DNA of 64,000 nt, taken from Gigaspora rosea. Taxonomy: Eukaryota; Glomeromycota; Glomeromycetes; Diversisporales; Gigasporaceae. Positions within the stretch are counted from its first letter, which is position 1; every line of letters begins with the position of its first letter. Positions 10,487 to 21,767 of the stretch are shown piece after piece. Below the pieces are notes generated by a model. That model did not search any database. It had not been told where the DNA came from and worked only from the letters and a program-made list of their open reading frames with translations. The position numbers were made by a program, and so were the translations under genes. The stretch is taken from the NCBI GenBank assembly GCA_003550325.1, contig QKWP01000803.1, forward strand, positions 62,001 to 126,000. Direction: 5' to 3'.

Positions 10487-12270
10487 ATGGATAACTTTAA
10501 TCAAAATCTTTTAATTAATAAATTTGCTTAAAGTTCTGAAGGGTTTGATAAAAATTATAGTTGAAGAACCAAATACTAAGGAATTTAAAGTACATTCAAT
10601 TATCTTATCGCTTACTTTAAAAAATGCATTGCCATCTTGGCGGACAAAGAGAGAAAATGGAGTTATCACTTTTAATAAACCTAATATTTCGCCATTGTAT
10701 CTGAAGTTCTTATAAGTAAGCTTATATATATATATATATATATATTTTATAATGGCAAAAAAGTATTGATATGAAACTTAAATGGTGGTTTACTTTCCAT
10801 AAAAATGAATAGTTATATTTATACAGGAATATTTTCCGTTGAGAATAATGTTAGCCTTGTTGACATTTTTATTTCTGCCGACGAGATTGAATTATTTGAA
10901 CTTTGCAAACAATTTAAGGAACATTTGCTTGAAACTGAACCAGCGTGGAAATTCTCATAAGATTTTATTCTGTTATGTCAAAATAATGATACTGATTTCT
11001 ATAATATTGCATTTGATCTTGTATGTAAAAATCCCAAGGTTGTTTTTGAATCTAAAGAGTTTTAGAAATAGGTGAAAACCATCTGATCCATTTGTTGAAA
11101 AGTGATAACCTTCGACTAGATGAAATTGAAATTTGGGACTATTTAGTTAAATGGGGAATGAAAAATAGTAATTCTATTTTAACTAATGATTTAATTCAAT
11201 CAGATTTCGTGGGTCTTGAAAAATCTATATATAATTGTATTCCTCACATTTCAAATGTCGCTTTATGAGCTTCGTTTAATTAAGGCTAAATATAAAAATA
11301 TACTTCCAGATCTTTCTGATGAGATTTTCCTTAACTTAGATCCTAGGCACAATCTTTTACAAAAAAGAGTATCAGCTTATCCTTTTGATTCTAAAATTAT
11401 TGGCCTAAAGACGCAGCATTAATAGCAACTTTGATTGATAACAAACAAGGAATGAATGCCTTATCGTTTTAAAGAAATACTTTTCAAAATTTGAATGTAT
11501 TTATCATGCAAGTGAGGAAACTTTTAGTACTAATAAGTTTCATGAAAATTGACATAATAAGGGGGCCAACTGTTGTCATAATTAAAGTTCGAAATTCAGA
11601 AGAAATAATTGGTGGATATAATCCGTTATATTGGCGTAGTGTAGAATTGATTAACGATGATGGAGATAGATCGTTATCGTCAAATGTTTATAATAATTAT
11701 AGATGTAAAACGTAAAAAAGTTTTATATCTTCATTATTATCATTCTCAAAAGGAGCAATTCCCGATTAAGGGGATGGCTAAAGCCAAGTGCGTTTATATG
11801 TTTTTTGATTACTTAATTAAAATTAGGGTAAGGGTTAGTTAGGGGTTAGGGTTAGGGCTTGACTTACTTATTAGTAAAATTGTCTTCCCGACATTTTTTA
11901 TTAATGCTCCTAGACAGGTTTAGACACTCGTTTTTTGTATTTTCGGCGTTTTTCACTTTTTTTCTTTGTTTTGTCTCGTCGGGCTGATCCGTGAAGATCA
12001 AATTTTACGATTTTGATTGGCTTTATATCACGTGAACGCACCTGGCTTTAGACGACCCCCCGATTAAGTCGTATCTCTACTAAAATGAAGCAATCATTTG
12101 GTGTAATAATAAAGGACCGTGCTTTGGTTCACAAGATTTGTGGATACAAAATAACTCTACACGAGGATCTGCTAGTGGTATAAGCAAGAAACACTCTTAT
12201 GAGATGAAAATTACTGACAATGATACCTTTGAAACAGAAGAATACAAAATATTTCAAATTACTAATGAGT
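10487..12270 (+). pseudogene. BTB-BACK-TLDc protein pseudogene, interrupted by a MITE
   Basis: Starts at ATG 10487 (MDNFNQNLLINKFA, then stop). A BTB remnant follows (NTKEFKVHSIILSL, FNKPNISPLYLKFL), then an intron and a BACK-like part (SADEIELFELCKQFKEHLLE). The TLDc domain appears as RGPTVVIIKVRNSEEIIGGY near 11560-11620 and, beyond an insertion, as NNKGPCFGSQDLWI then KKHSYEMKITDNDTFETEEY (about 12105-12255). Many stops and frameshifts separate the pieces. Removing the 290 bp element and one TSD copy at 11771-12068 rejoins the TLDc frame through a SRLSRIS stretch. TLDc proteins of this type are a large paralogous family in Rhizophagus; this copy is dead. Confidence 0.85.
11771..12060. mobile_element. 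hAT-like MITE (290 bp) with telomere-like core
   Basis: The ends are GGGATGGCTAAAGCC and, inverted, GGGGGTCGTCTAAAGCC. The perfect 8 bp TSD CGATTAAG is at 11763-11770 and 12061-12068. The interior holds TTAGGG-type repeats (about 11823-11860). It inserted into the TLDc-coding part of the pseudogene, and the host reading frame supports the exact boundaries. Confidence 0.85.
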
Positions 12271-12625
12271 TATTTAAAATGGATCAATTTTTTGAGAGAA
12301 TCTTGTTTTCTGGATTAGTTATTCTATTTCAATTTATTAAGAGGCTCTCGCTTTCTGGATTTATTCTATTTCAATATATCAAGGGACTCTTGTTTTCTGG
12401 ATTTATTCTATTTCAGGGATGCTTGTTTCATATATTTATTATTTTTTTCTTTTAATATTATCCTTTCCGGCGATTTTAATATTAGTGAAAAATTACTTAT
12501 AGCACATAATTTTGATTATGAAACCACCTTTCGAAAAAATTTTATTGCAAAATTTTGATATAAGAATGTTCTTTTTTAACAATAAACCTAAAATTTTTAT
12601 ATTTATTTCCTTAATTTAGCAAACC

Positions 12626-12775
12626 CATCCTTTTTGATTCATAGAGACCATCTTTTTTGATTCATAAAAAAAGGCCTACTTTTTTAATATCATATTATAC
12701 AACCCTTCTAATCCTAATAAAAAAGTGACCTTTTTTTATGAATCAAAAAAATGTGCCCCATGAATCAAAAAGATG
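12626..12775. repeat. Foldback repeat, arms about 60 bp
   Basis: Two arms share CTTTTTGATTCAT and TTTTTTTGATTCATAAAAAA blocks in inverted order, with few mismatches. No clear TSD. Probably a MITE. Confidence 0.65.
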
Positions 12776-13028
12776 AATTTATGTTGAGCTATAATAAAAA
12801 TTTTTATTTATTTTGCATTCTTTTCTATAGTTGGCTGGAGCTGAGGGTAGCGAGGTGAAAGCTTTTCAAGCCCTACTCTTATGAACTTTCGAAAAAGTCC
12901 GGTTCTCGTTTCACCCTGACACAAGTTTAGGTTCAATAAAATAGGAGATTTTAAATTATAAGATATTGGTCATGCAACGATAAATATCATGAAATTTGTT
13001 TTGTGGAGCAAATGGTTGGCTGCACGTT
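12776..13028. other. No gene seen; one GC-richer patch
   Basis: A patch at about 12830-12935 (GAGCTGAGGGTAGCGAGG, then GGTTCTCGTTTCACCC) faintly recalls tRNA A and B boxes. I do not call it a tRNA or a SINE. Confidence 0.4.
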
Positions 13029-13589
13029 GTGGTGTTCGGTCAACTATGTAAATCAAAACTATATGTGGTGCATATAAAAATTAATTATTTAAGGATTTTT
13101 TTTAAAATTTAATGATCAGGATAGTGATCAAGATAGTGACTGGGATTACTTATCATTTTTTATATATAATTTAATAGAAAGAGTGACTTGTATGTTTTTA
13201 GATATCTAGAGCGAATAGCTTTATTTTTCTTAAGTATTTTAGCAAAATCGGTTCTTAACACCTTTATGGCAAAGTTATTGAAACTTTTTTAACATTAATA
13301 TTTAAATTTTAAATTGACTCTTTACAAAAATTCTGGTTCATGTTGTGAACTCTTCTAAGAGAGGTGTTTTCATTGTGGTTAAAAATTTAATGCTAGAATA
13401 AAATATTTTTAACGTAACTTTGTTATAAAGAGTTTTAAGAATCGATTTATACTAAAAAAATTGAAAAAAAGTAAAGCTATTCGTTCTAGACATCTAAAAA
13501 CATACAAGTCATTCTTTACTATTAAATTGTATATAAAAAATGATAAATAATCCCAGTCACTATCTTGATAAATATTCTGAACACCTCAC
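13029..13589. mobile_element. Long-inverted-repeat element (561 bp), dispersed family
   Basis: Arms of about 200 bp mirror each other (for example ATAGTGACTGGGATTA on the left and TAATCCCAGTCACTAT on the right), with ends GTGGTGTTCGG and GTGAGGTGTTCAG. A related sequence lies at 50985-51206. No ORF. The TSD is not evident. Confidence 0.7.
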
Positions 13590-13593
13590 TGAC

Positions 13594-13614
13594 ACGTGCC
13601 GCGAAGCGGCACGT
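13594..13614. other. Perfect GC-rich hairpin
   Basis: ACGTGCCGC, loop GAA, GCGGCACGT: nine perfect pairs, just outside the right end of the long inverted repeat. In AT-rich DNA it stands out. Function unknown. Confidence 0.8.
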
Positions 13615-14912
13615 TTCGACCAATCATTTGTTCCTACAGAACATTATTGTCGCATGATGTTATCGTGCAATTATTATCATGATTTAAAAGTCGTGATTGA
13701 CTAACTGAGTTTTAATTTGGGATTGTTGTGCTTACATAATAGCGTACAACAAAATATCAAGAAAATCTATGATCATAAAAGTTTGCACGATAATAAATAT
13801 ATTGAATGACTTTAATAAAAGAATAGTTTATCAGTTAGAAAATAAGAATTGCAAATGAGTGCTCTAGATGATCATGTGATAATACGACAATTATAAAACC
13901 AAGACATTTCGTTTTCAAATTACTAACGAAGATATTTTGAGTGGCATTAATAAAACAATGATATTAATATTTAATGAAAAAGAGGTAAACTAAAATATGT
14001 TTACAGATTTCCCGTAAAATTCTTCTACAAAACAAAGTATATCGACTTAGATCAATATGTCACGTAATTGCACAATAAACATAAATTTATATGTGGATAT
14101 AAACACTAAGGAAGTATTAAGTTGGCAACCAACTTTTAGAAATATCAAAAGTTATGATACGGCACACAAATTATCCGATTAAGCAGTTTATTTTTAGAAT
14201 ACAATCATATACAATAAAGTTGCTTTATTAATAAATTCTACGATACAAGCCATATTGATGCGAAGTAAATAATATCTAAAAAAAAATACGTGTTGTCGCT
14301 ATGAGTACAGGCAAAATATTTATGCGTAGTACTGTAAAGTAAAATATAAGATGCCTAAAAAATATGCTAATCGTCCGAGAGCACAAAATATGAAATTAAA
14401 GTGAATTCCCGAGTGGTCGCATGTGTTCTAGAACAAACCTTGTTACACAATTTGATATGCTATCACCATAAATATGTCATAGTATCGTATGCAGGCTTTT
14501 AGTCTTAAATAAATAAATGAACCGTTATTATGTTCTTTTTGAGCTTTGTTAAGCGTAAAAACAAAAGAATTTACATATTAAAATAAATAGCTGCAAGAAA
14601 TGAAGCTAGAGAAATAAAAAAGCTTAATGACTAAGTATAGCATCGAAAAAGTAAATCAGGAAAGAGACAAGTTCGTCGCTTAACACGCTTACAATAATAA
14701 TAAAGTGAAAGCAAATACAAATCAAGGCGAGCAAACAAGAAAGATAACATGAATAAATACGATTTTTTATTTAAATTTTGAAACAATATCATTCTTAAAG
14801 TTTCTGATACTTTGAAGATCTCAATCATAATTATGGACCTACATTTCATATAACTAGATTCTATGTTATATATATCATAGATAAATTGATGAGTCGGGGC
14901 ATATAATAATCA
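13615..14912. other. No gene seen
   Basis: AT-rich sequence with stops in all frames. I find no recognisable domain, RNA gene or clear element boundary. Confidence 0.5.
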
Positions 14913-15350
14913 GTGTTGGGTAGTGTTTCTGGCGAAATCCATTTTCAGAATCCGAAAGGCGAAACCGAAATGTTCCCAAAGGCGAAATAAATCCGAAATT
15001 TCCGAAATGGGCGAACTTCCGAAACCTGGCGAAACCTCCGAAACCCGGCGAAACCGAAATGGCGAAATCTCCGAAACTTTTTCGATTTTTTTTTTTTTTA
15101 CTTTATTGGAATTCTATTGTTCTATTATTTTTCTTGTACGCAGAATTATAAATTCATAATTTAATTTGTAATAATAAGCAAATTTGCTTGCAAAAACATA
15201 GAAATATATGAAGTATACATACAGTACGAAGAAATAATACTAGGTAAAATAACAATTTATATACTTTAAAACATTTATTTAAAATTTCCAGTATTTTAAT
15301 CCTTTAACTCAATTTATTTCAGAATTAAGGCCGTTAGAAGTTAATTTTTT

Positions 15351-15537
15351 GGTTAACATCCCCCCTTCAGCTGAAGTCTCCCGAAAACGGACAGCCAATC
15401 AAAACGCTAGATGACTCTCACCAGTCACCTGATTTATATCAACCAATGAAATTAGCCCATATTTGTTCATTTTTATATGTTCGTTTCATTTTACCCCCCT
15501 CCCCCCTCCCGAGAGTCCTGGAAAAGTGATGTTAACC
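15351..15537. mobile_element. Small foldback MITE nested in the hAT element
   Basis: Ends GGTTAACATC and GATGTTAACC are exact inverted repeats around a GC-richer 187 bp body. The TSD is not resolved. Confidence 0.5.
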
Positions 15538-15827
15538 AAAGAATCAACTTCAAACAGCCTAAAGAACAAAATTGTGAGACATGTCTTTAACGAAGTTAAT
15601 TTTTCGTTTTGCATAACCCGACCCGCCGACTCAATTTTTTTTAAAAAAATTTTTTTTTTAAGTTCCTATTGTGACAATAATTCCATTTTTTCTCCGGTGT
15701 CACCCGATGATGACCTGGATTACCCGATAGGTCCAATAAAAAAAAATCTAAATTTTCTGATTCCATGTTATGCAAACCGAAGAATTAATTTTGCATTACC
15801 TTAGATGTGAACATGAATGAATTTAGA

Positions 15828-15918
15828 CCACGCAAAGTTAATTTTTTTTAAAAAAAAATTCCGCCGACCGGAATTTCGAAACCCCTAAATATGCAAAACG
15901 AAAATTAACTTTGCGTGG
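15828..15918. mobile_element. 91 bp hairpin MITE
   Basis: Perfect 18 bp terminal inverted repeat CCACGCAAAGTTAATTTT. A related arm occurs at about 15330-15350, suggesting an older, larger inverted structure within the same hAT element. Confidence 0.65.
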
Positions 15919-16896
15919 CCTTATAAGAAAAATCATTGTAGGATCTATCAATAAATCTTCCTGATTAGATAACTACACAATACTGTCATCCCGCGCGTTA
16001 TCCATCACGTGATGCGTGGGATAATTCGGAGCCAATACCATAATTCCGCCGGTCCATCACTAAATAAATATTAGATAAGTTATTAGCATTAGGATTTGCA
16101 AAAATTATTTAAATGATATTTATCGTTATCGCTATTCACATGTTACTGATATATGATATTTCGGATAAGTGAATATTTCGTGGGATCTGTTCACATCATC
16201 CCCCGAATTGAACTCATACTCCGTTTCACTACGCTCTAGGTATTTTTTCCAATAAAATTTCTAATAATAGATTTCGGAACTTTCGCCAAGTTTCGGTTTC
16301 GCCAATTTTCGGACATTTCGCCAGGTTTCGGACATTTCGCCAAGTTTCGGACATTTCGCCAGTTTCGCCAGTTTCGGAATTATCGGATTTGAGGTCTTTG
16401 GGCGAAACCTATTTCGCCCTATTTCGGAAATTTCGCCTGGGCGAAATATATAATTTCGCCCGAAACACTAGTGTTGGGCAACTGTCATGATTGGACAATT
16501 GAACATATAAGTTTTGTATTTAGAGTCGAATTGCTTTATTAGAGAGTAAGTTATAACATATTAAAAACACACAATTTTTATTATAAAATATGATAACAAA
16601 TTTACTTTTAAAATTATACGTACCATAAATTTTCGATGGGCCAATCATATCGCGCTGTACTATGTTTATATACGGTATTAATTCGTGAAATTCACATTGA
16701 TCTAGGGGGTTAGTAAAACTACGGGGGAACAACTCCAATGTTACACAAGTTTAATAGTAATGCAAAAATTGTCATTTTATATGAAAATCATATAAATTCA
16801 TATATATCGTGTTCGATCGGTCAAAGTCTTGATTATTAATTTTTTAAAAATAGCCTGTCTACCAGGATGCTTTTTTTTAAAAAACTCGAAATAAAC

Positions 16897-18801
16897 CAGT
16901 GATGGCACATTGTCATTTAAAAATAAATGACACCTTGTCATATGACAAGTCATTTTTGTCATAAAAAAATCATTTATTTTTTTATGACTGTACTTGTCAT
17001 TTATAGTTTATATAATAATTATTAATAATCACATTGATATTTGCATTGATCGTTTTCATTGATATTTATAAAGATAATTCTTTATTGTTCATGCTTTATA
17101 TTTTTTTAATTCATTATATTTGAATCGATCTTTATTGCCTTGTATTAAATATTTTTTTCTTTCAATACTTTATTGATTCGCATTTATGGCTTTGTGACTC
17201 ATGAAATTCGTTATAATGAATTCAAAATATGCTAAAAAATTCTGGTCTTCACTGTAACTTGAAATTGGCATAACAGAAGAACTCAGATATAGGGATGTTA
17301 CGGTCCCAAAAGAACCGTTGTTCGGACTGGTTTTTTGAACTGGTCCAAATGGTTCTTGGTCCAGGAATTAAGATCGGTCCAAAGTCAGTCCATATAAATA
17401 AACACAAATATAATCAAATAGAAGCAAGGGATCAATCACGAATAATTATGTAAAGTACCTGTGTTTATTTTTCATTATAAGAACATTTGCCACTTGGTAT
17501 ATAAATCCGATCTTGATTTGTAGTAAGCTTTATTGTAACACTGATTATATTAATATCCATCGCGATTGTAAAAGAAACATTATTTCGCATTATTGTTATA
17601 AACAATTATAGGAAGTATAGAAGTTTGAATAGTTGTTTTTATATAATACTGTAAAAATAAATTGCGTTAGAAATAATAAATAAAATGATATTGTGCTAAT
17701 TATAAACGTAAAGTGTGTATGCATTTGAAGGTTTTTTTTTTTACAAAATAAATTCGCCAAAGATTCCCCAGTACTATAGCAGTGCTAATCTACACATACG
17801 GTTCAGTGATATTAATTGCTTAAATTATTGTTGAAGGTGGCCCAGTATGGGTCTGGTCTGAACCGGACTGGGTTATTGAACCAGTTCATGAGCCTTGGTC
17901 TGGTCTATGGTCTGCTACCTGACCGGTCTTTTGAACCAAGACCGAACCAAGACGGACCGTAACATCCCTACTCAGATGCACTGCATTGGATATGAAACAT
18001 CAAGGGATTTATTTTTCTTTTTCTTTATAAAAATAAATGCCACATAAATAGTACATATACGACATACATTTATCATTAAAAGAAAACAGAATAATGTAAA
18101 TATTTTATTCTATTTCAAACAATTTTGATTTTAAATATAACGTTCCTGGTTTTAGTGTGCAGCTACCTAATTAATAATTACTCTAACAGCTATTTTTGGT
18201 AAGCTCTTTAGTGTAGAATTTAACGTTTAATTAAGATAGTTGTTAATATATTAAAATTTTCACGAGGAAATTTTTCTGTTAGAAATTAAAGACAGTTTAT
18301 ATAATCTACTATATATTAATAAATAATTGTATGACAGTCATGCTAAACCAGGAATGAATGATAAACAGTAAAACATGCAAATAATGTCTAGGGGCATGGT
18401 GTGAGTAATGGCCAGGATTAAGCTTAATTCGATCAAAATTCGAAATTACACTTTTGGGATTATTTTGCATTTATAAGGAAAGCCAATTTATAAATGTTGA
18501 ATAACTCCGATATAGATAGTATCGAATTCAGCTGATTTGAAAATTAGTAAGGCACGTGATGCATTTTATGATTATTGGAAAGCTTCGATAATTATTTTTT
18601 GGTTAAGTTTTTGATAATAGTAATACTGTCATTTATTTGTCATTTTAATGTTATTTATAAAAATATTTTTTATAACTTGTCATTTTGCCATGGTTTTGTA
18701 TAAATTTTTTTTATGATAAATGACATTGTCATTTTAAAATGACATATCATTTATAGTCATTTTCATAAAAATTTTTATGACCTTGTCATTTGCCATTACT
18801 G
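16897..18801. mobile_element. Non-autonomous hAT element (1905 bp) with TGTCATTT subterminal repeats
   Basis: The left end is CAGTGATGGCA and the inverted right end CAGTAATGGCA. The 8 bp TSD is AAATAAAC (16889-16896) against AAATAGAC (18802-18809). Many TGTCATTT/AAATGACA copies lie in the outer 150-200 bp on both sides. It carries the nested element 17290-17970. No transposase ORF. Confidence 0.8.
17290..17970. mobile_element. Nested hAT MITE (681 bp) with GGTCC-type subterminal repeats
   Basis: Ends TAGGGATGTTACGGTCC and GGACCGTAACATCCCTA are exact inverted repeats. The TSD is CTCAGATA (17282-17289) against CTCAGATG (17971-17978). GGTTCTTGGTCC and GAACCGGACTGG-like repeats fill both ends. 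Its insertion post-dates the 16897-18801 element. Confidence 0.85.
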
Positions 18802-18809
18802 AAATAGAC

Positions 18810-20198
18810 CACGGTAAATAATTAATCATAAAGAAATTTTATAGCTGTTCTTTTATTGTTAATTAAAAAAACTGAATTATATATTATTGTAAAATAAAAA
18901 AAAACAAAGGTAAGAGATCATACACATTACTCAAAGCCTTAAACTATTCCAAACTGAAATTATGAATCTTTATTTTAATTACTCAAAAGCCAAACCAGTT
19001 AGAGTTAACATAAGGTTTTATTTTTTTTATATTGGCGAAATCTTTTGAAAGATCTTGCAAACCTGTGAAATCTAAAATATTTCAGGTTTCAAAATATTTC
19101 GAAAGTGATTTCAAAATATTTTTAAAATATTTTAGTTCAAAATAATTCGAAAATATTTTAGACCCGCTAAATTACAGTGCGATTCATAATGTTGATTTTA
19201 TGACTTTAAATTTTTGGTTATAATCACAAATAATTCAACCCGAGTTAATAACATCAAGTTGTTATATATTGTGCGAAGTGTTAATATAGAATATTAGATA
19301 GTAAAAAAAATGCGAAAATATTTAATACATCAGTTCATACTATATAGTATGTATACGCACATACAATCGTATAGGATTTAATGTTAAATTTTATAGCAGT
19401 TACCGATCTAAGCTAACATCTATATTAAATACACTTACAAGTGACCCGATCAGTTTTATATATATATAAACCAGTTTTTTATATATCTAAGGACTTCTCT
19501 TACAAGATTTTGTCAGGTTTTACACCAATGAAGATTGATTTAACTGAAATCCTGGTTTTAAGATTGAACCCGAATCAATTTAATTTAGAAAAATTAGAAA
19601 AAAGCCCGCATTAAATATACCTGATAAAAAATCAAAGATGATGTTGATAGGTTTCAGGGGCTAGTTTTAAATTTATCAATCTTGATACCATATTTGAATT
19701 ATTTATTAAAGAATTTTTTATGTATAAAATACGTGTATATATATGTAAATACAGTGTCAGTGAGTTACGTATTTCACTTTCTATTGAACGAGTCTTGAGA
19801 ACTTTCTATTAAGAATTCAAGAAATTCTAAGATGATAAGGGTTAATTAAAATGTGAGAAATTTTGATCAAGAAAATTCTCTGAATGTGCTATTCTTTTAA
19901 ACCCCACAAATTCTAAAATAAAGCATTTAAGTACATACATAACTATTTTTTCATTTTGTAACCAACTACGAAGAACATTTAGACATATATAACATTATTT
20001 AAAAAAAAGTCCTTGTCCCAAAAATATCATAGCATCTCTAGAATATTAGTAATTTCCAACAACTTATTTACAAAAAATTTATATCGCATGCATATTTTAA
20101 GCCTCATAATTTCGTGTGCATAGTAATTTTTCGTTCCTTGAATGGTAAGTATTGCGTAAAATATATTTAAACATTATAATTATAAATTGTGGAGTGAT
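18810..20198. other. No gene seen; AT-rich repeat remnants
   Basis: At about 19030-19170 runs of AAATATTTCGAAA-like motifs resemble an eroded transposon end; similar motifs occur at 43780-44050. No coding sequence recognised. Confidence 0.45.
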
Positions 20199-20200
20199 TA

Positions 20201-20943
20201 CAGTCTGACCTCTCTATAATCACCAAGTCCGTCACGCCTCTTTTGGTGATTGTATAAAGGTGTGACTATAAATAAAATACCTTGTTATGGTCACGTGACC
20301 AAAAGCCAATAAGTAATGTATTTGTGTATTAAAAAATTTAAACTGTTTGATAGTGATAACTCTTGAACCAGTGGTCCAATTTGGATAAAACAACTATCGA
20401 GTGTTTGGCTCAATGAAACGATTTTAAAGAGTCCACAATCATCCAAATCTAATTACAAAATGCTAAGATCTTAAAGATTATTCACTCAGATATTTAAATT
20501 TAATCAATTTTTAAACATGTAAAGTGATACAAATCCTTAACGATCTCAGGATCGTGTGATCCGATTTAAAAGATTTAGTGCTCATTAGAATCGTCACATC
20601 GAGACGAACATTTTGGTGGTTGTTTCATCCAAATCGGACCACTGCATCAAAAGTTATTTGCTGTCAAACATTTAAGAATTTTTAATAGAATATTTTAAAT
20701 AAACATGAATATAAATATTGGCCAATCAGATTTTATAATCTATATTTAGTAATAATTGGTGACTATAACGAGGTTTTTTATTAATAAAATGGATAAAAAA
20801 ATCAAAATTTTTTGGTGATAGTGATTATAAGTAATATGTGACTATAATGAGGTTTTTTACTATATTTTAAGTCTGTTGCACAATATTGGGTGCTTATATA
20901 GAGGTGTGACTATATAGGGTGTGACTATAGAGAGGTCAGACTG
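20201..20943. mobile_element. pogo/Tc1-like MITE (743 bp)
   Basis: Terminal inverted repeat CAGTCTGACCTCTCTATA on both ends, flanked by TA (20199-20200 and 20944-20945). CAG ends and a TA target match the pogo/Tigger group. Inside is a symmetric pair of AGTGGTCCRATTTGGAT blocks (about 20370 and 20640) and a GAATCGTC...GAGACG-like centre shared with other elements in the window. Confidence 0.8.
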
Positions 20944-20945
20944 TA

Positions 20946-21767
20946 CCTTATGATGTTTTCTTTTAAATAAAAACTTATCGTTATGGTGCGTAGCTTCTAA
21001 ATTCTAAAATATACCAGTTATGCATTACTTTTTTGCAGCATTTAAATTTAATCCAAAAATGTCTTTACACCCTCTATTGAAATCATATTTTGTATTACAT
21101 TTACAGCTTATCATTTTAGTCATGAATTTTACAATATACGTACGACCAGTCGCATGTAACTTTTAGTGCGCAGCTATTTTATATGTAATTTAATCTGAAT
21201 AGTCTTGTAGCGAATGTGCTGCACATGATCTATAAGATAGATCATACGACATTAATTATTAGTAATCGATAAGTCAAATTGCAAAGTAAAAAAAAATAAA
21301 AAATTGTCGCTTTTTTTCTTTAGATAACTGATCGATCTAATAAAAGACTTACTTGATATAGCGTAATCATACTGAAGTCAAAAACTTAACAAGTTTAGCA
21401 AATGATTAGAATAATTTTATTATAATGATAAAAAAATAGTTGTAATGTTTCAAGATTTTGGGGCAAAAACAATAATCGGTTTCTTAATTTGAATTAAACA
21501 TAAGAATGAATATGTTATAATCAAATTAACATCTTGAAATTATTCATTGATATATATCATGATATTTATGAAATATTCATTTATTGGCATTTTTGCCAAA
21601 TATAATTTTTTTTCTTTGCATTAATGGCTTCGCATAATTTTTCACACTAGCTTAGTTTTCGCTTATGCTAAAATGGTTATTTATTCATTGGCGATTTATT
21701 TTTTTTATTTTTAAAAATCTATTTATTTTGGCATAAGCCATCTTTCACGATTTGCATAATTTCTTCA
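20946..21767. other. No gene seen
   Basis: AT-rich sequence. The part just before 21768 may be the 5' region of the old hAT element. Confidence 0.45.

Larger units (their letters stand above)
14921..16470. mobile_element. Non-autonomous hAT element (1550 bp) with GGCGAAA subterminal repeats
   Basis: The ends are TAGTGTTTCTGGCGAAAT and, inverted, TAGTGTTTCGGGCGAAAT. The perfect 8 bp TSD GTGTTGGG is at 14913-14920 and 16471-16478. Dense repeats of GGCGAAA/CCGAAA (left, 14930-15090) and their complements (right, 16265-16465) are hAT-like subterminal transposase-binding arrays. No transposase is left inside. Removing it restores CAGTGTTGGGCAACTG, which resembles another element's end, so it seems nested in older transposon DNA. 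Confidence 0.85.

Noticed and set aside
12830-12935. Possible tRNA gene or SINE (A-box-like GAGCTGAGGGTAG and B-box-like GGTTCTCGTTTC).
   Set aside because: The B box lacks the invariant A and CC positions, no cloverleaf stem could be drawn, and no TSD was seen.
16520-16738. 72-codon minus-strand ORF (MELFPRSFTNPLDQCEFHEL).
   Set aside because: Somewhat protein-like, but no recognised motif, no splice context and surrounded by transposon DNA.
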